Shown: positions 26,259 to 35,397 of the stretch, in pieces
Layout of the letters: each line of letters starts with the position of its first letter
Position numbering within the stretch: the first letter of the stretch is position 1
Notes under the pieces: model-generated
The model's database searches: none
Told to the model about the DNA's origin: nothing
The model's input: only the letters and a program-made list of their open reading frames with translations
NCBI RefSeq assembly: GCF_904846705.1
Contig: NZ_CAJHBS010000001.1
Coordinates: 62,001 to 126,000 of the forward strand
DNA from: Psychrobacter sp. Pi2-52
Lineage (GTDB): Bacteria; Pseudomonadota; Gammaproteobacteria; Pseudomonadales; Moraxellaceae
Reading direction: 5' to 3'
DNA: 64,000 nt
Made by a program: the position numbers and the translations under genes

Positions 26259-27131
26259 CTACAGGATACTGCGTCTAAATTGTAGATAAACCGCTGTGAT
26301 TTCCGCTGCATCCTCTATCTGCGGATAATGACCTAACATAGGCATATTGGTTATATCAGCGTTGGGTATCAGCTGACGATAACGATCAATCATATGCTGA
26401 CCTGAGATAGGGTCTTTGGCACCTGCGATCAATTTCACTGATACAGTACTGTTGATAATCGCGCCTACCCATCGCTCGCGGTACTGCTGACGCTGTGGCA
26501 TATAGTTAATCAACTTATGCATCACACCCAACCCATCATTGTGATTTAACAGCTGCCATAGCGTATCTATCACCTCTACTGTGGGCTGCGTGTCGGGGCC
26601 AAATATCCGCTGTAGACTGCCCGCAAATTTCTGTTTATTAATCAGCTTTGATACCAGAGGACCCAATGGCGATAGCAGTAGCTTCTGTACCAAGATAGGT
26701 TTATGCGTCTCAGGAAATAGACCACCGTTCAAAAAGCATACGCTAGCAATGTGTCGCTCAGCACTCCCTTCCACTTGTCTTGCCAGCAATTCCTGAGCCA
26801 CCGTATCACCATAGTCATGTGCTAATATATGATAATCACTGACGTCCAGTTTTTCTAAAACCGCTTGATAAATATCGGCCTGCTCACTGATTAGATAGCG
26901 CGCGTTTTTGGGTTTATCTGACAACCCAAACCCCAGCATATCGAGGGTGATAACATAATAGTGCTCGGTTAGCGCATCCCACATGCCCTCCCAGTCCCAA
27001 CTGGCACTAGGATAACCGTGAATCAATAGCAATACAGGCGCACTCTTATCCCCTGCATACCGAGTAAAGATTTGGTGCCCATGAATGGATTCATACTGGC
27101 CCTGCCGTTGCCACTCATCAAGAGTTATCAT
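26259..27131 (-). CDS. Alpha/beta hydrolase, haloalkane dehalogenase/epoxide hydrolase-like
   Basis: A 290-residue alpha/beta hydrolase. Visible are the oxyanion-hole segment LLLIHGYPSASWDWEGMW, LDMLGFGLSDKP, and the nucleophile elbow AHDYGDTVAQ with Asp as nucleophile, as in dehalogenases and epoxide hydrolases; LIAGAKDPISG and GHYPQIED carry the remaining triad. The substrate is unknown. I chose the ATG at 27131, preceded by GAGGAG; a TTG at 27149 lies inside the aldolase gene end. It follows the aldolase gene by 7 bp, so the two form an operon. Confidence 0.85.
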   Translation of the reverse strand: MITLDEWQRQGQYESIHGHQIFTRYAGDKSAPVLLLIHGYPSASWDWEGMWDALTEHYYVITLDMLGFGLSDKPKNARYLISEQADIYQAVLEKLDVSDYHILAHDYGDTVAQELLARQVEGSAERHIASVCFLNGGLFPETHKPILVQKLLLSPLGPLVSKLINKQKFAGSLQRIFGPDTQPTVEVIDTLWQLLNHNDGLGVMHKLINYMPQRQQYRERWVGAIINSTVSVKLIAGAKDPISGQHMIDRYRQLIPNADITNMPMLGHYPQIEDAAEITAVYLQFRRSIL

Positions 27132-27138
27132 TAGAGAT

Positions 27139-27930
27139 TTACTCCTCAAATGATGGGTCAGTACGGCGCAATTTTCTCAACAATGCAGGCCATGCGATAT
27201 CGCCATTTGCCCCACGTGTGACTTGCTCTGAGGCAGCTTGGATACCAGCCAATATTTGTGCTGATATTGGTGTCAAGGCACCGCCCCCGCTCTGCGCTTT
27301 GATTTGAATTTCACACGCTCTTTGCATGATATACATGTACAAAAACGCATTGGCAACCGTATCGGCACAGGTGAGCAGACCATGGTTACGCAAAATCATA
27401 AAGTGAGCATCGCCTAAATCAGCAACCAAACGAACCTTTTCTTCAGGGTTTAATGCGACGCCTTCGTAGTCGTGGTATGCCAAGTTAGATAGCGGAAACA
27501 ATGATTGTTGCGAGATAGGTAGCAGGCCTTTTTCTTGCGCTGAGACGGCAACGCCATCATTTGTGTGCAAATGAATAACACAATGCGCATCATCACGAGC
27601 TTCGTGCACAGCACTATGAATGATAAATCCAGCTGGATTTACGTCGAACTCTGATGGCGCTACTTTTTCGCCTGCTTTATTGACCTTGACTAGACTAGAG
27701 GCGGTAATCTCTTCAAATAACATTCCGTATGGATTGATTAAAAACTCATCCTCAGTACCTGGTACGCGCGCAGAGATATGAGTGAATACCAAATCGTCCC
27801 AGCCATAAGAGGCAATCATTCGATAACAGGCGGCAAGATTTACGCGCATCTGCCACTCTTGTTCGCTCATATTATGGTGTACACTCGAGGTTGAATCCGT
27901 TGATGTCGCAGTTTGCATAGTTGTTTGCAT
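27139..27930 (-). CDS. Class II aldolase/adducin family protein
   Basis: A 263-residue class II aldolase/adducin-domain protein. Metal-binding histidines are visible in CVIHLHTNDGVAVSAQ and LRNHGLLTCADTVANAF; HISARVPGTEDEFLINPYGM is the N-terminal signature. Enzymes of this fold act on fuculose phosphate and similar sugars, but this long, non-phosphate-type group has no assigned substrate. AAAGGAA precedes the start. It is first in a two-gene operon with the alpha/beta hydrolase and divergent from a Crp/Fnr regulator. Confidence 0.87.
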   Translation of the reverse strand: MQTTMQTATSTDSTSSVHHNMSEQEWQMRVNLAACYRMIASYGWDDLVFTHISARVPGTEDEFLINPYGMLFEEITASSLVKVNKAGEKVAPSEFDVNPAGFIIHSAVHEARDDAHCVIHLHTNDGVAVSAQEKGLLPISQQSLFPLSNLAYHDYEGVALNPEEKVRLVADLGDAHFMILRNHGLLTCADTVANAFLYMYIMQRACEIQIKAQSGGGALTPISAQILAGIQAASEQVTRGANGDIAWPALLRKLRRTDPSFEE

Positions 27931-28015
27931 GGTGTATTCCTTTACTGTGTTAGATATCCTGAATGATTACTTTACACCATTTCATAAAACCAAATCTGTC
28001 AAAAACATTACACTT

Positions 28016-28705
28016 ATGAATATCAATCATTATTTAAATAACGACCCATGGTTTAGTCAATTGCCAGCCATTGTGCAGCCGCTATTGGCAGGCGATGCGG
28101 TGTTAAAGGTATACCAAAAAGGTCAAATGATTCATGCTATCGGTGACAGCGATGATGCGGCGCTACACTTTGTCGTGTCGGGTACGATTAGAGTCTGTAA
28201 CGTGAGCGCTAGTGGCCATGCCATGACGTTGGCGCATCTATCTAGTGGTGAGTGGTTTGGTGAGATATCTATCATAGATGACAATCCTCGCACCCATGAT
28301 GCGTGGACGATTAACAAAGTAACGCTCATCTCAATCCCAAGAAACCTAGTCATTCAGACAGCGCAGTTGCATCCTATTTTATACAAGCATCTGGCGCTTA
28401 TAACTTGCCAGCGGATTCGCCGAGCATTTGATTGGATTGACGATGCTACCTCACTCAATACCTCAGCGCGATTGGCTAGCATGCTGATTGGACTGATCGA
28501 CACTTATGGACAGCAAATAGGAGACGATATCAAAATAGATCTGCGCTTATCGCAAGAAGAGCTAGGCTTTATGCTTGGCACTACTAGACAAACTATCAAT
28601 AAAATTATTCAATCATGGCAAAAGCAGCACCTTATTGATATGCATTATGGTTTTATCACTATAAAGGACAAGCCCCAGTTAATGGCAATGATGAATCCTG
28701 CCTAA
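28016..28705 (+). CDS. Crp/Fnr-family transcriptional regulator
   Basis: A 229-residue regulator with an N-terminal cyclic-nucleotide-binding-like domain (ALHFVVSGTIRVCN, GEWFGEISIIDDNPRTHDAW) and a C-terminal winged helix (LSQEELGFMLGTTRQTINKI). No Fnr-type cysteine cluster is seen, so it is not an obvious iron-sulfur oxygen sensor. I placed the start at ATG 28016 (MNINHYLNNDPWFSQLP), as an upstream frame to 27929 would overlap the aldolase start and adds unlike sequence. Divergence suggests control of the aldolase-hydrolase pair. Confidence 0.8.
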   Translation: MNINHYLNNDPWFSQLPAIVQPLLAGDAVLKVYQKGQMIHAIGDSDDAALHFVVSGTIRVCNVSASGHAMTLAHLSSGEWFGEISIIDDNPRTHDAWTINKVTLISIPRNLVIQTAQLHPILYKHLALITCQRIRRAFDWIDDATSLNTSARLASMLIGLIDTYGQQIGDDIKIDLRLSQEELGFMLGTTRQTINKIIQSWQKQHLIDMHYGFITIKDKPQLMAMMNPA

Positions 28706-28772
28706 CTTAAATATATAAAATAATCTCAGAAAACACCTCAGCATCTAACTTATTATAGTTAGCATCAATCGC

Positions 28773-28806
28773 CTTAACATCTTCTTAACAGACCACTTGC
28801 TATGGT
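28773..28806 (+). promoter_or_regulatory. PmrA-type box and -10 before eptA
   Basis: CTTAAC (28773-28778) repeats after 5 bp as CTTAAC (28784-28789), matching the PmrA box pattern yTTAAk-N5-yTTAAk. An 11-bp gap leads to TATGGT (28801-28806). The dgkA upstream region has exactly the same arrangement. The gene starts 40 bp downstream. Confidence 0.65.
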
Positions 28807-28846
28807 AAGGAATGACGTTTCCTACCATCTGTTGAGAAGTATCTGT

Positions 28847-30565
28847 ATGTCCATACCTCAAGTCATCAAAACCAATGCGCTCAAAATCAACGCACCCAAT
28901 ACCAATACAAAGACCAGCTACCTTAGTCAGCTCTATGATCGTGAGATAAGTCTCAGTTATCTTATTTTCATTGTGGCTTTATATTTGGTAGCGACTGCCA
29001 ATATTGGGTTTTTTGAGCAGGTGCTGGCGGTCTATCCATTTAGCACAAATATGGGCTTTATACTGTCTATTACTGGCTTGTTATTCGGACTGATGTGGCT
29101 GGTATTGCAACTGCTTTGCTATCGCCCAATTGCCAAACCAGTATTGATTGCGCTACTGATTACTGCCGCCATATGCGGTTATTTTACCGATGCTTATGGG
29201 ACGATATTTGACACCAACATGCTGATCAACAGCCTGGAGACCGATCAAGCAGAGGCAATGGGATTGTTTGCCCCCAGCATGGTCATTCGACTGCTGATAT
29301 TAGGCGTGTTGCCAGCATTTATCATTAGCAAAATTCGTCTAAAACGCTTTACTTGGCAACGCAGTATTCTACAAAAAACAGCCACGTTGATATTGTCTAT
29401 CGCATTGATCGCAGCGTGTCTTTTACCATTTGGTGACCAGTACGCCAGCTTCTTTCGTCAGCATAAACAAGTCCGTTCTTATGCTAACCCGATCACGCCT
29501 ATTTACTCTACGATCAAACTTGGCGAAAACTATGTCAATGAGCTGCGGCGTCCTGATACTTTCACGCTACATGCGACAGATGCAAAGCGCGTAGCCCCTG
29601 CTAATAGTGTTAATGGCAATGCTAAACCAAAACTGATGGTGTTCGTCGTTGGTGAAACGGCTCGAGCGGATCATTTTGGTTTAAATGGCTATGCGCGTAA
29701 CACCACACCGCTGCTCTCAAAGCAGACAGACCTTTATAGCTTTAAAGATGCCGTCTCCTGCGGCACTTCTACGGCCTACTCCGTACCCTGCATGTTTAGC
29801 TATGCAAATCGAGCAGACTACGATATCGATACAGCCAAGTATAATGAGAACGTACTAGATACGCTCAGCAAGCAAGGGATAAATGTCGTTTGGCGGGACA
29901 ACAACTCTAGCTCTAAAGGCGTGGCTGATCGTGTTACTTTTGAGGACTACAAAACGGCTGATACCAATCCGAACTGTGATGTCGAATGCCGAGATATCGG
30001 TATGCTTGATGGGTTTGATGCACTTGTAAAGTCAGGCAGCTCACAGAAAGAGATGCCGAAAGACACACTTATTTTGCTGCATCAAATGGGCAATCATGGC
30101 CCCGCCTATTATCAGCGCTATCCCAAAGCATTTGAAAAATATAATCCTGTTTGCATGACCAATGAGCTATCTAAGTGCGATGCTCAGTCTGTGATAAATG
30201 GTTACGATAATGCGATTCGCTATACTGATCACTTTTTGAGTAATGTGATTGATACGTTAAAGCCTTATGAGCAAGATTATGATGTGGTAATGGTATATAT
30301 TAGTGATCATGGGGAGAGTTTGGGTGAAAATAATATCTACCTGCACGGCTTACCCTATAAGTTCGCACCAGATACCCAAAAACACGTGCCTACGATAGTT
30401 TGGTCGCCTAATAGCAATAGTATCGATATTGAAAGTCTTTCTAGTATGGTCAATCAGCCAGTGTCGCACGATTTTATTACGCCGACGTTGCTTAGCTTTT
30501 TCGGTATTACGACCGATGAAGTCAAAGGTGAAGCAACTTTTTTCAAACTGGCCAATTCTAATTGA
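28847..30565 (+). CDS. eptA: Phosphoethanolamine transferase, EptA/MCR-like
   Basis: Inner-membrane enzyme that adds phosphoethanolamine to lipid A phosphate on the periplasmic side, lowering negative charge and polymyxin binding. The 572 residues begin with about five transmembrane helices (to about residue 210), then a sulfatase-fold domain. The metal and nucleophile sites are intact: VVGETARADHFGLNGY, CGTSTAYSVPCMFS with the acceptor Thr, and ISDHGESLGENNIYLHG. Six or more cysteines fit disulfides. ATG 28847 is chosen over an upstream frame at 28802 that overlaps the promoter. It lies upstream of a two-component pair with a PmrA-type box before it. Confidence 0.93.
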   Translation: MSIPQVIKTNALKINAPNTNTKTSYLSQLYDREISLSYLIFIVALYLVATANIGFFEQVLAVYPFSTNMGFILSITGLLFGLMWLVLQLLCYRPIAKPVLIALLITAAICGYFTDAYGTIFDTNMLINSLETDQAEAMGLFAPSMVIRLLILGVLPAFIISKIRLKRFTWQRSILQKTATLILSIALIAACLLPFGDQYASFFRQHKQVRSYANPITPIYSTIKLGENYVNELRRPDTFTLHATDAKRVAPANSVNGNAKPKLMVFVVGETARADHFGLNGYARNTTPLLSKQTDLYSFKDAVSCGTSTAYSVPCMFSYANRADYDIDTAKYNENVLDTLSKQGINVVWRDNNSSSKGVADRVTFEDYKTADTNPNCDVECRDIGMLDGFDALVKSGSSQKEMPKDTLILLHQMGNHGPAYYQRYPKAFEKYNPVCMTNELSKCDAQSVINGYDNAIRYTDHFLSNVIDTLKPYEQDYDVVMVYISDHGESLGENNIYLHGLPYKFAPDTQKHVPTIVWSPNSNSIDIESLSSMVNQPVSHDFITPTLLSFFGITTDEVKGEATFFKLANSN

Positions 30566-30671
30566 GTGGTTAAAAGTGAGTTATTCCAAATAATTTATTA
30601 AAACAGCTCTCTACATTCGTTTTTATATTACTCAGTCCTTTTAGGTAATTACTATTTTTTAGGTCAGCATC

Positions 30672-31367
30672 ATGTACAAGATACTCGTTATTGAAGACAA
30701 CCCCGATATCGTGGCCAATATTTACGCGTTTTTTGAGCCAAAAGGGTTTGAGTTGGACAACGCGCACAACGGCTATAGCGGGCTAACACTCGCCTCAAAC
30801 AATCGTTATGATGTGATATTGCTAGATGTGATGCTACCCGGTATGGATGGCACGCAGCTGTGCAAAAAACTCAGAGAAGAGTTGCATGACAAGACTCCCG
30901 TACTAATGCTCACGGCTCGTGACACAATCTTGGATAAAGTCGCTGGTTTTGATAGCGGTGCTGACGATTATTTGGTCAAGCCGTTTTCATTGGTTGAGCT
31001 AGAGTGCCGCATCAAAGCGCTCATACGTCGCCATGAGGACGATCATTTTGCCCACAGTATTGCGGTCGGAGCGTTGTCCTTAAACAATAGTGAGCATACT
31101 ATTATGCGTGAGGGACAATCACTGAAGCTTACCCCCACTGGCTTTAAAATATTGCACATTCTAATGAGTGCAGCGCCTAGAGTCGTCAGTAAAACTGAGA
31201 TTGAAGAAAAGGTATGGGGACTAGACGTACCCAGTAGTGATGCACTGCGCACCCATATGCACAGCGTGCGTGCACAGGTTGATAAGCCATTTGACACACC
31301 TATGATAGTCACAGTACCTGGCGTAGGTTATCAAGTTATTGACCCTAATAAATCAGCAAGCGCGTAG
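30672..31367 (+). CDS. OmpR-family response regulator (PmrA/QseB-like)
   Basis: A 231-residue response regulator. The receiver domain has the acidic pocket (VIEDNPD), the phospho-acceptor Asp52 in ILLDVMLPGMDG, and Lys in DDYLVKPFS. The C-terminal winged helix (KLTPTGFKILHILMSA, SDALRTHMHSVR, VPGVGYQVI) is OmpR/PhoB type. It follows eptA by 106 bp and precedes the sensor kinase. Operator-like boxes before eptA and dgkA suggest it is the local PmrA equivalent, but the sensor signal is unknown. Confidence 0.9.
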   Translation: MYKILVIEDNPDIVANIYAFFEPKGFELDNAHNGYSGLTLASNNRYDVILLDVMLPGMDGTQLCKKLREELHDKTPVLMLTARDTILDKVAGFDSGADDYLVKPFSLVELECRIKALIRRHEDDHFAHSIAVGALSLNNSEHTIMREGQSLKLTPTGFKILHILMSAAPRVVSKTEIEEKVWGLDVPSSDALRTHMHSVRAQVDKPFDTPMIVTVPGVGYQVIDPNKSASA

Positions 31368-31436
31368 TCATGATTGCAGGATGAATTGAATAAACCTTGT
31401 CCAATTTACTAACTGACTGACCGTATCGTATTTATT

Positions 31437-31465
31437 GCTCTGTTATATATAGCTCTGTTATATAT
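31437..31465. repeat. 15-bp-period direct repeat before the sensor kinase
   Basis: GCTCTGTTATATAT occurs at 31437-31450 and again at 31452-31465, about 30 bp before the kinase start. It may be a regulatory site or a tandem duplication of a -10-like region. Confidence 0.5.
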
Positions 31466-31494
31466 CGCCTTCTTCTATTAGGTTGTCCTACGCC

Positions 31495-32841
31495 ATGCTC
31501 AATATAGACTCGATAGCCAATAAATTCAGACTGTCTTACTTCATATTCGCGTTATTACTGTGCGCAGCTTTTGTCAGCATTTTCTTGTACGCAGAGAGCC
31601 GAATAGAGCAAGATTTGGTCAAGGCTCGCCTATTGCAGCAGCTAGAACTCAGTCAAGAAAAATACGGTGACCAGCCTATCTATGTCGCTGACCCAGGTAT
31701 CAAGATTTATCGCTATGATAAAGCACCTGCAAGTTTGCAAGCGATAGCCAATGACACAGTGCAAGAGACTTCTGTCACTGTTAATAAAGCCTCTGGAGCA
31801 GGTCATGCCAACTTGCATCTTTTCGCCTACACCCAAGACGGTCAAACCTATATTTTGACTTACCTAGAAAATACAGAAATGGTAATGGAAAATTATCCAG
31901 TCTTGGCGATATTTGAGCACCTAGAAGACATATTTGCAGATACGTTAAAAGTAGCCGTTATTTTAAGCTTACTTATCGCCGCTATTTTTTCCCAATTGTC
32001 TTCCAAACAAATCATCAAGCCTCTATTAGATTTGAAGCGAGCCGTCGAGACTGACCATCATAACTTAAGCGATTTGACACACTTGCCATCTGAGGTCGGT
32101 GTCTTGGCACGGGCTATCGATGAGAAAAACCACAAGTTAGAGCAATACCTCAAACGTGAGCAACTGTTTACTGGTGATGTCAGTCACGAGCTGCGCACGC
32201 CATTGACTATTATCATGGGGGCTTCCGAGGTCTTGGCCTCGCAATTAGACGCTGACAGCCACTTAAATGAATTTACCAATCGCATCAGTACTACTGCTAA
32301 AGAAACTTCTGAGATTATCACTGCCCTGCTTCTACTATCGCGCGCGCCTGAAAAGTTAGACGCACCGCAAACCTCTATCAACAATATCGCTTTAGCAGAA
32401 ATGCAGCGCCTAAAGTACTTGCTGCGGTATAAATCTGTCACTTGTCAGATCATTGCTGAGCAGGAATATATTGCTTACGTACGGCCCGAACTCCTAAAAA
32501 TGGCACTAGGCAACCTCATAAAAAATGCATTTCAATATACCGATGATGGTGAAGTAGCCATTACTATCGATGACGAAAAAATCACGGTGGCTGATACTGG
32601 CTTAGGTATTCCTGAGGCGATGATGCCTTTACTCTATGAACGGTTTGAGCGATTGACGCATGACTATCAAGACGAGGGGACAGGCAAAACATTGTCGCCA
32701 GAGCATGATATCAATCACAAAGTTGAAGGCTCAGGTCTAGGGCTCAGTATCGTACAGCGCATCATGTCACATATGGGCTGGCAGCTAACGCATCAAGCCA
32801 ACTCATCAGGTGGCAGCACCTTTAGTATTTATTATAAATAA
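31495..32841 (+). CDS. Sensor histidine kinase (PmrB/QseC-like)
   Basis: Inner-membrane histidine kinase of 448 residues. An N-terminal helix (FRLSYFIFALLLCAAFVSIF) and a second near residue 155 flank a periplasmic sensor of about 110 residues. The H-box is FTGDVSHELRTPLTIIMGAS; N, G1 and G2 boxes follow (NLIKNAFQYTDDGE, VADTGLGIPEAM, GSGLGLSIVQRIM). The ATG at 31495 is used; a TTG four codons upstream is the alternative. It forms a pair with the response regulator 127 bp upstream. Confidence 0.9.
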   Translation: MLNIDSIANKFRLSYFIFALLLCAAFVSIFLYAESRIEQDLVKARLLQQLELSQEKYGDQPIYVADPGIKIYRYDKAPASLQAIANDTVQETSVTVNKASGAGHANLHLFAYTQDGQTYILTYLENTEMVMENYPVLAIFEHLEDIFADTLKVAVILSLLIAAIFSQLSSKQIIKPLLDLKRAVETDHHNLSDLTHLPSEVGVLARAIDEKNHKLEQYLKREQLFTGDVSHELRTPLTIIMGASEVLASQLDADSHLNEFTNRISTTAKETSEIITALLLLSRAPEKLDAPQTSINNIALAEMQRLKYLLRYKSVTCQIIAEQEYIAYVRPELLKMALGNLIKNAFQYTDDGEVAITIDDEKITVADTGLGIPEAMMPLLYERFERLTHDYQDEGTGKTLSPEHDINHKVEGSGLGLSIVQRIMSHMGWQLTHQANSSGGSTFSIYYK

Positions 32842-32945
32842 CCTCGTGATAGCTCAAAGACATATTCATTTCCTAATCATAATTACTGATTGGGAAATGA
32901 AAATTTAAACACCCATTATGCTTTATTCTCGCTCCTATATATCCT

Positions 32946-32979
32946 CTTAACGTTTTCTTAACCTCTCCCATCTTATACT
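32946..32979 (+). promoter_or_regulatory. PmrA-type box and -10 before dgkA
   Basis: CTTAAC (32946-32951), 5 bp, CTTAAC (32957-32962), then 11 bp and TATACT (32974-32979). Repeat sequence, spacing and distance to the -10 are the same as upstream of eptA, suggesting one regulator. Confidence 0.65.
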
Positions 32980-33018
32980 CAGGCTATCTTAATTTTAATA
33001 GACCATTAAGAATGCCCT

Positions 33019-33492
33019 ATGAAGCAAATCACTCATACCAACCTTGTAGGCCCATCAGCCGAGCATAGTTCTATCAATCAGACGACGCATGATAATGCAC
33101 TCGCAGCTGATAGCTTTGCAAGTCATGCCAAAGGTAAAACAGGGCTTTACCGCATCGTAAAAGCCACTGGCTACTCTATAGATGGCTTTAAAGCCGCATA
33201 TAAATTGGAAGCGGCTTTTAGACAAGTGGTGTGGCTCAATCTTGTACTGCTAGCGGCTGTCATCGTTATGCCTTTTGCGCTTGGTATAAAAATGATGCTG
33301 GTCGTCGCTTCTTTTTTGTCGTTGATTGTTGAACTGCTCAATACAGGACTCGAAGCCTGTGTTGACCATACTTCGACCGCCAAACACCCGCTCGCAAAAA
33401 TCGCAAAAGATGTCGGCTCTGCGGCACAGTTTTTATCTTTATGTTTGTTAATGGTTTTATGGGTAATGGCGTTGTCTGTTCTATTTTATTAA
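33019..33492 (+). CDS. dgkA: Diacylglycerol kinase DgkA
   Basis: Small inner-membrane kinase that recycles diacylglycerol to phosphatidic acid; diacylglycerol is released when phosphoethanolamine is taken from phosphatidylethanolamine by enzymes such as EptA. The 157-residue protein has the core KLEAAFRQVVWLNLVLLA and VELLNTGLEACVDHTSTAKH with three helices. It carries about 40 extra polar residues at the N-terminus, so a later start is possible. It is preceded by a PmrA-type box, consistent with joint control with eptA. Confidence 0.9.
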   Translation: MKQITHTNLVGPSAEHSSINQTTHDNALAADSFASHAKGKTGLYRIVKATGYSIDGFKAAYKLEAAFRQVVWLNLVLLAAVIVMPFALGIKMMLVVASFLSLIVELLNTGLEACVDHTSTAKHPLAKIAKDVGSAAQFLSLCLLMVLWVMALSVLFY

Positions 33493-33610
33493 AACACGAC
33501 GAGCACTCGCATAACAGCGCAACACGCTGCTAGCATTATTTTAGAAAAATAATAAAACGAAGGTCGTATTAGGATCTATCAACATCGCATATACGTTATC
33601 AGGTGTAGTC

Positions 33611-34435
33611 ATGACTTCAGAAAACAATGCAATGACTTGGAACTGGCTAAAACTACTGTGCGTGACCATCATGGCCACCTTGGTTTTTGTCCACAGTCAA
33701 TTAGATGTACGCATCAGTGAGCTTTTTTATAACAATGGACACTGGCTACTCAAAAAAGACGCGCAGCCTTATGCATTTATCTTTTATGATTTGCCCAAAG
33801 TATTATTGATTCTATTGGCTGTCTATCTCATAGCGGTTTTAATCATCAAGTACAGACAGTCAAGGCTTAATGCTACTGCCCTAAACTGCAATAAGCTAAA
33901 TCGCAGTAAGCTCAGTCATAATAAGCTTGATCAGTTTCTGCTTCCTTTACCTATGCGCGAGATTGGCTACCTACTGATTATACTGGCGATTGTACCTGCT
34001 ACTATTGCCACGCTCAAAGGCGTCACCCATGTTAGTTGCCCAAATGACTTGGTTATTTTTAATGGGGATTTGCCCTACCTCAATCTTTGGCAAAACATCG
34101 TAGCAACAACGCCTGCCAGATGCTTCCCAGCAGCTCACGCCAGCGCAGGGTTTTCTTTATATGGATTGGCTTTTTTACCGACATTGAGAAAATACCGCTA
34201 TCAAATAGTCATATCAGTAACTATTTTGGGCTGGACAATGGGACTGTATAAGATGCTGTTTGGTGATCACTTCTTTAGCCATACATTGGTCTCAATGCTG
34301 CTGTCATTAACCATAGCCTGTGCGCTCGCAGCCCTATTTTTCAAACAATCGATTAAAAATGAAGCACACAGCACCAAGGATGATAAAAGACATACTGGTC
34401 TTAGCTTGTCTAGCATTGAGCACTCTAACACTTAA
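33611..34435 (+). CDS. PAP2-family membrane phosphatase (LpxE-like)
   Basis: Inner-membrane phosphatase of the PAP2 superfamily with about six hydrophobic segments in 274 residues. The three phosphatase motifs are visible: KGVTHVSCPNDL, CFPAAHASAGF and GDHFFSHTLVSML. A Lys/Asn-rich, repetitive insert (NCNKLNRSKLSHNKLDQ) lies near residue 95. Related enzymes remove phosphate from lipid A or undecaprenyl pyrophosphate. Being in the eptA-dgkA locus suggests a lipid A or envelope-lipid substrate, which cannot be resolved from sequence. Confidence 0.85.
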   Translation: MTSENNAMTWNWLKLLCVTIMATLVFVHSQLDVRISELFYNNGHWLLKKDAQPYAFIFYDLPKVLLILLAVYLIAVLIIKYRQSRLNATALNCNKLNRSKLSHNKLDQFLLPLPMREIGYLLIILAIVPATIATLKGVTHVSCPNDLVIFNGDLPYLNLWQNIVATTPARCFPAAHASAGFSLYGLAFLPTLRKYRYQIVISVTILGWTMGLYKMLFGDHFFSHTLVSMLLSLTIACALAALFFKQSIKNEAHSTKDDKRHTGLSLSSIEHSNT

Positions 34436-34447
34436 AGTCAGCACCTA

Positions 34448-34528
34448 GCATTCAGTACTTATGCATCAGTACCTATGCATCAGTACTCAGCTTCAATAAT
34501 TAGGTATCAGTACTTAGCATCAATACTT
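34448..34528. repeat. Degenerate 14-bp tandem array, about six units
   Basis: Units of the form GCATCAGTACTTAT repeat from 34448 to 34528 with growing divergence (GCATTCAGTACTTAT, GCATCAGTACCTAT, GCATCAGTACTCAG and later copies). It fills part of the gap between the PAP2 gene and the YceI gene. No coding role is seen. Confidence 0.65.
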
Positions 34529-34707
34529 GGAATTGACGTTCGGGCATGACAGAGTTGTTCGTTATCTCTTTACTAAAATAGCACTACTAAGTATTTGAAA
34601 AACCCTGTATAAATAATAAACAATCACTGGCTTATTGTTAAACAAACGCACGGATAGCGCTTGTGAATAAGCTCCTCTATATCAATAGCCGGTAAAGGAA
34701 TGTGGCT

Positions 34708-35322
34708 ATGCGCTTGTTGTCTATTAGGCCAAAACCATCACATATCTATTCTTCTTTGACCATTCCATTGCTACTCGTAGGCACTGCAAATAGCAGTCAA
34801 GCTGCCAGTTACGCTATTAATCCTGCCAGCACTCATATTCGATTTTCTATCGAACGCTTTAAGAGTTCAGCCACGACTGGTGGCTTTTACAATATCAAAG
34901 GTCAATTGCAATACGATCCAAACTTAAGATCAGGTGATATCTCATTAATCATACCGATAAACTCCTTAAATACAGGCAATCCTTCTTTCAATAATAGTCT
35001 AACGGGGCCTGAATTTTTTGATATGCAGAGATTTCCTTCAGCACATTTTGAATCGACAAAATGGCATTTCAATCAAGATAAAAAAAGCCCGCAGGTCACT
35101 CGGGTAGATGGACAATTGACACTGCATGGCGAGACCCACCCAATTAGCCTAACCGCGACTAAGTTCGATTGTTATCTAAACACAAGCATCAGAAAAGATG
35201 TTTGCGGTGGCGAGTTCACTGCTACGATTAATCGTACAAAATGGAATATCAATAAATTCGCTTGGTTCGGACTGACCAAGAACCTTGACTTAAGTATCAA
35301 GGTCGAAGCCGCCAGACTATAG
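34708..35322 (+). CDS. YceI-family periplasmic protein
   Basis: YceI-type lipocalin-like protein of 204 residues, a family that binds isoprenoid lipids such as quinones. An N-terminal signal peptide ends near AASQA-like sequence (GTANSSQAASYAI), followed by ASTHIRFSIERFKSSATTGG, the typical YceI start, and SLTATKFDCYLN. ATG 34708 is chosen because AAAGGA (34694-34699) is well spaced; a GTG two codons earlier is not. It is first in a row with two cytochromes and an FAD oxidase, suggesting a role in electron transfer. Confidence 0.87.
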   Translation: MRLLSIRPKPSHIYSSLTIPLLLVGTANSSQAASYAINPASTHIRFSIERFKSSATTGGFYNIKGQLQYDPNLRSGDISLIIPINSLNTGNPSFNNSLTGPEFFDMQRFPSAHFESTKWHFNQDKKSPQVTRVDGQLTLHGETHPISLTATKFDCYLNTSIRKDVCGGEFTATINRTKWNINKFAWFGLTKNLDLSIKVEAARL

Positions 35323-35397
35323 TATTTTTAATGTTTAGCCACTGATTTTCAATAGACTCTGGTAGTGATTTGCAGAAAGCTTAAAAAGGAATTAGAC

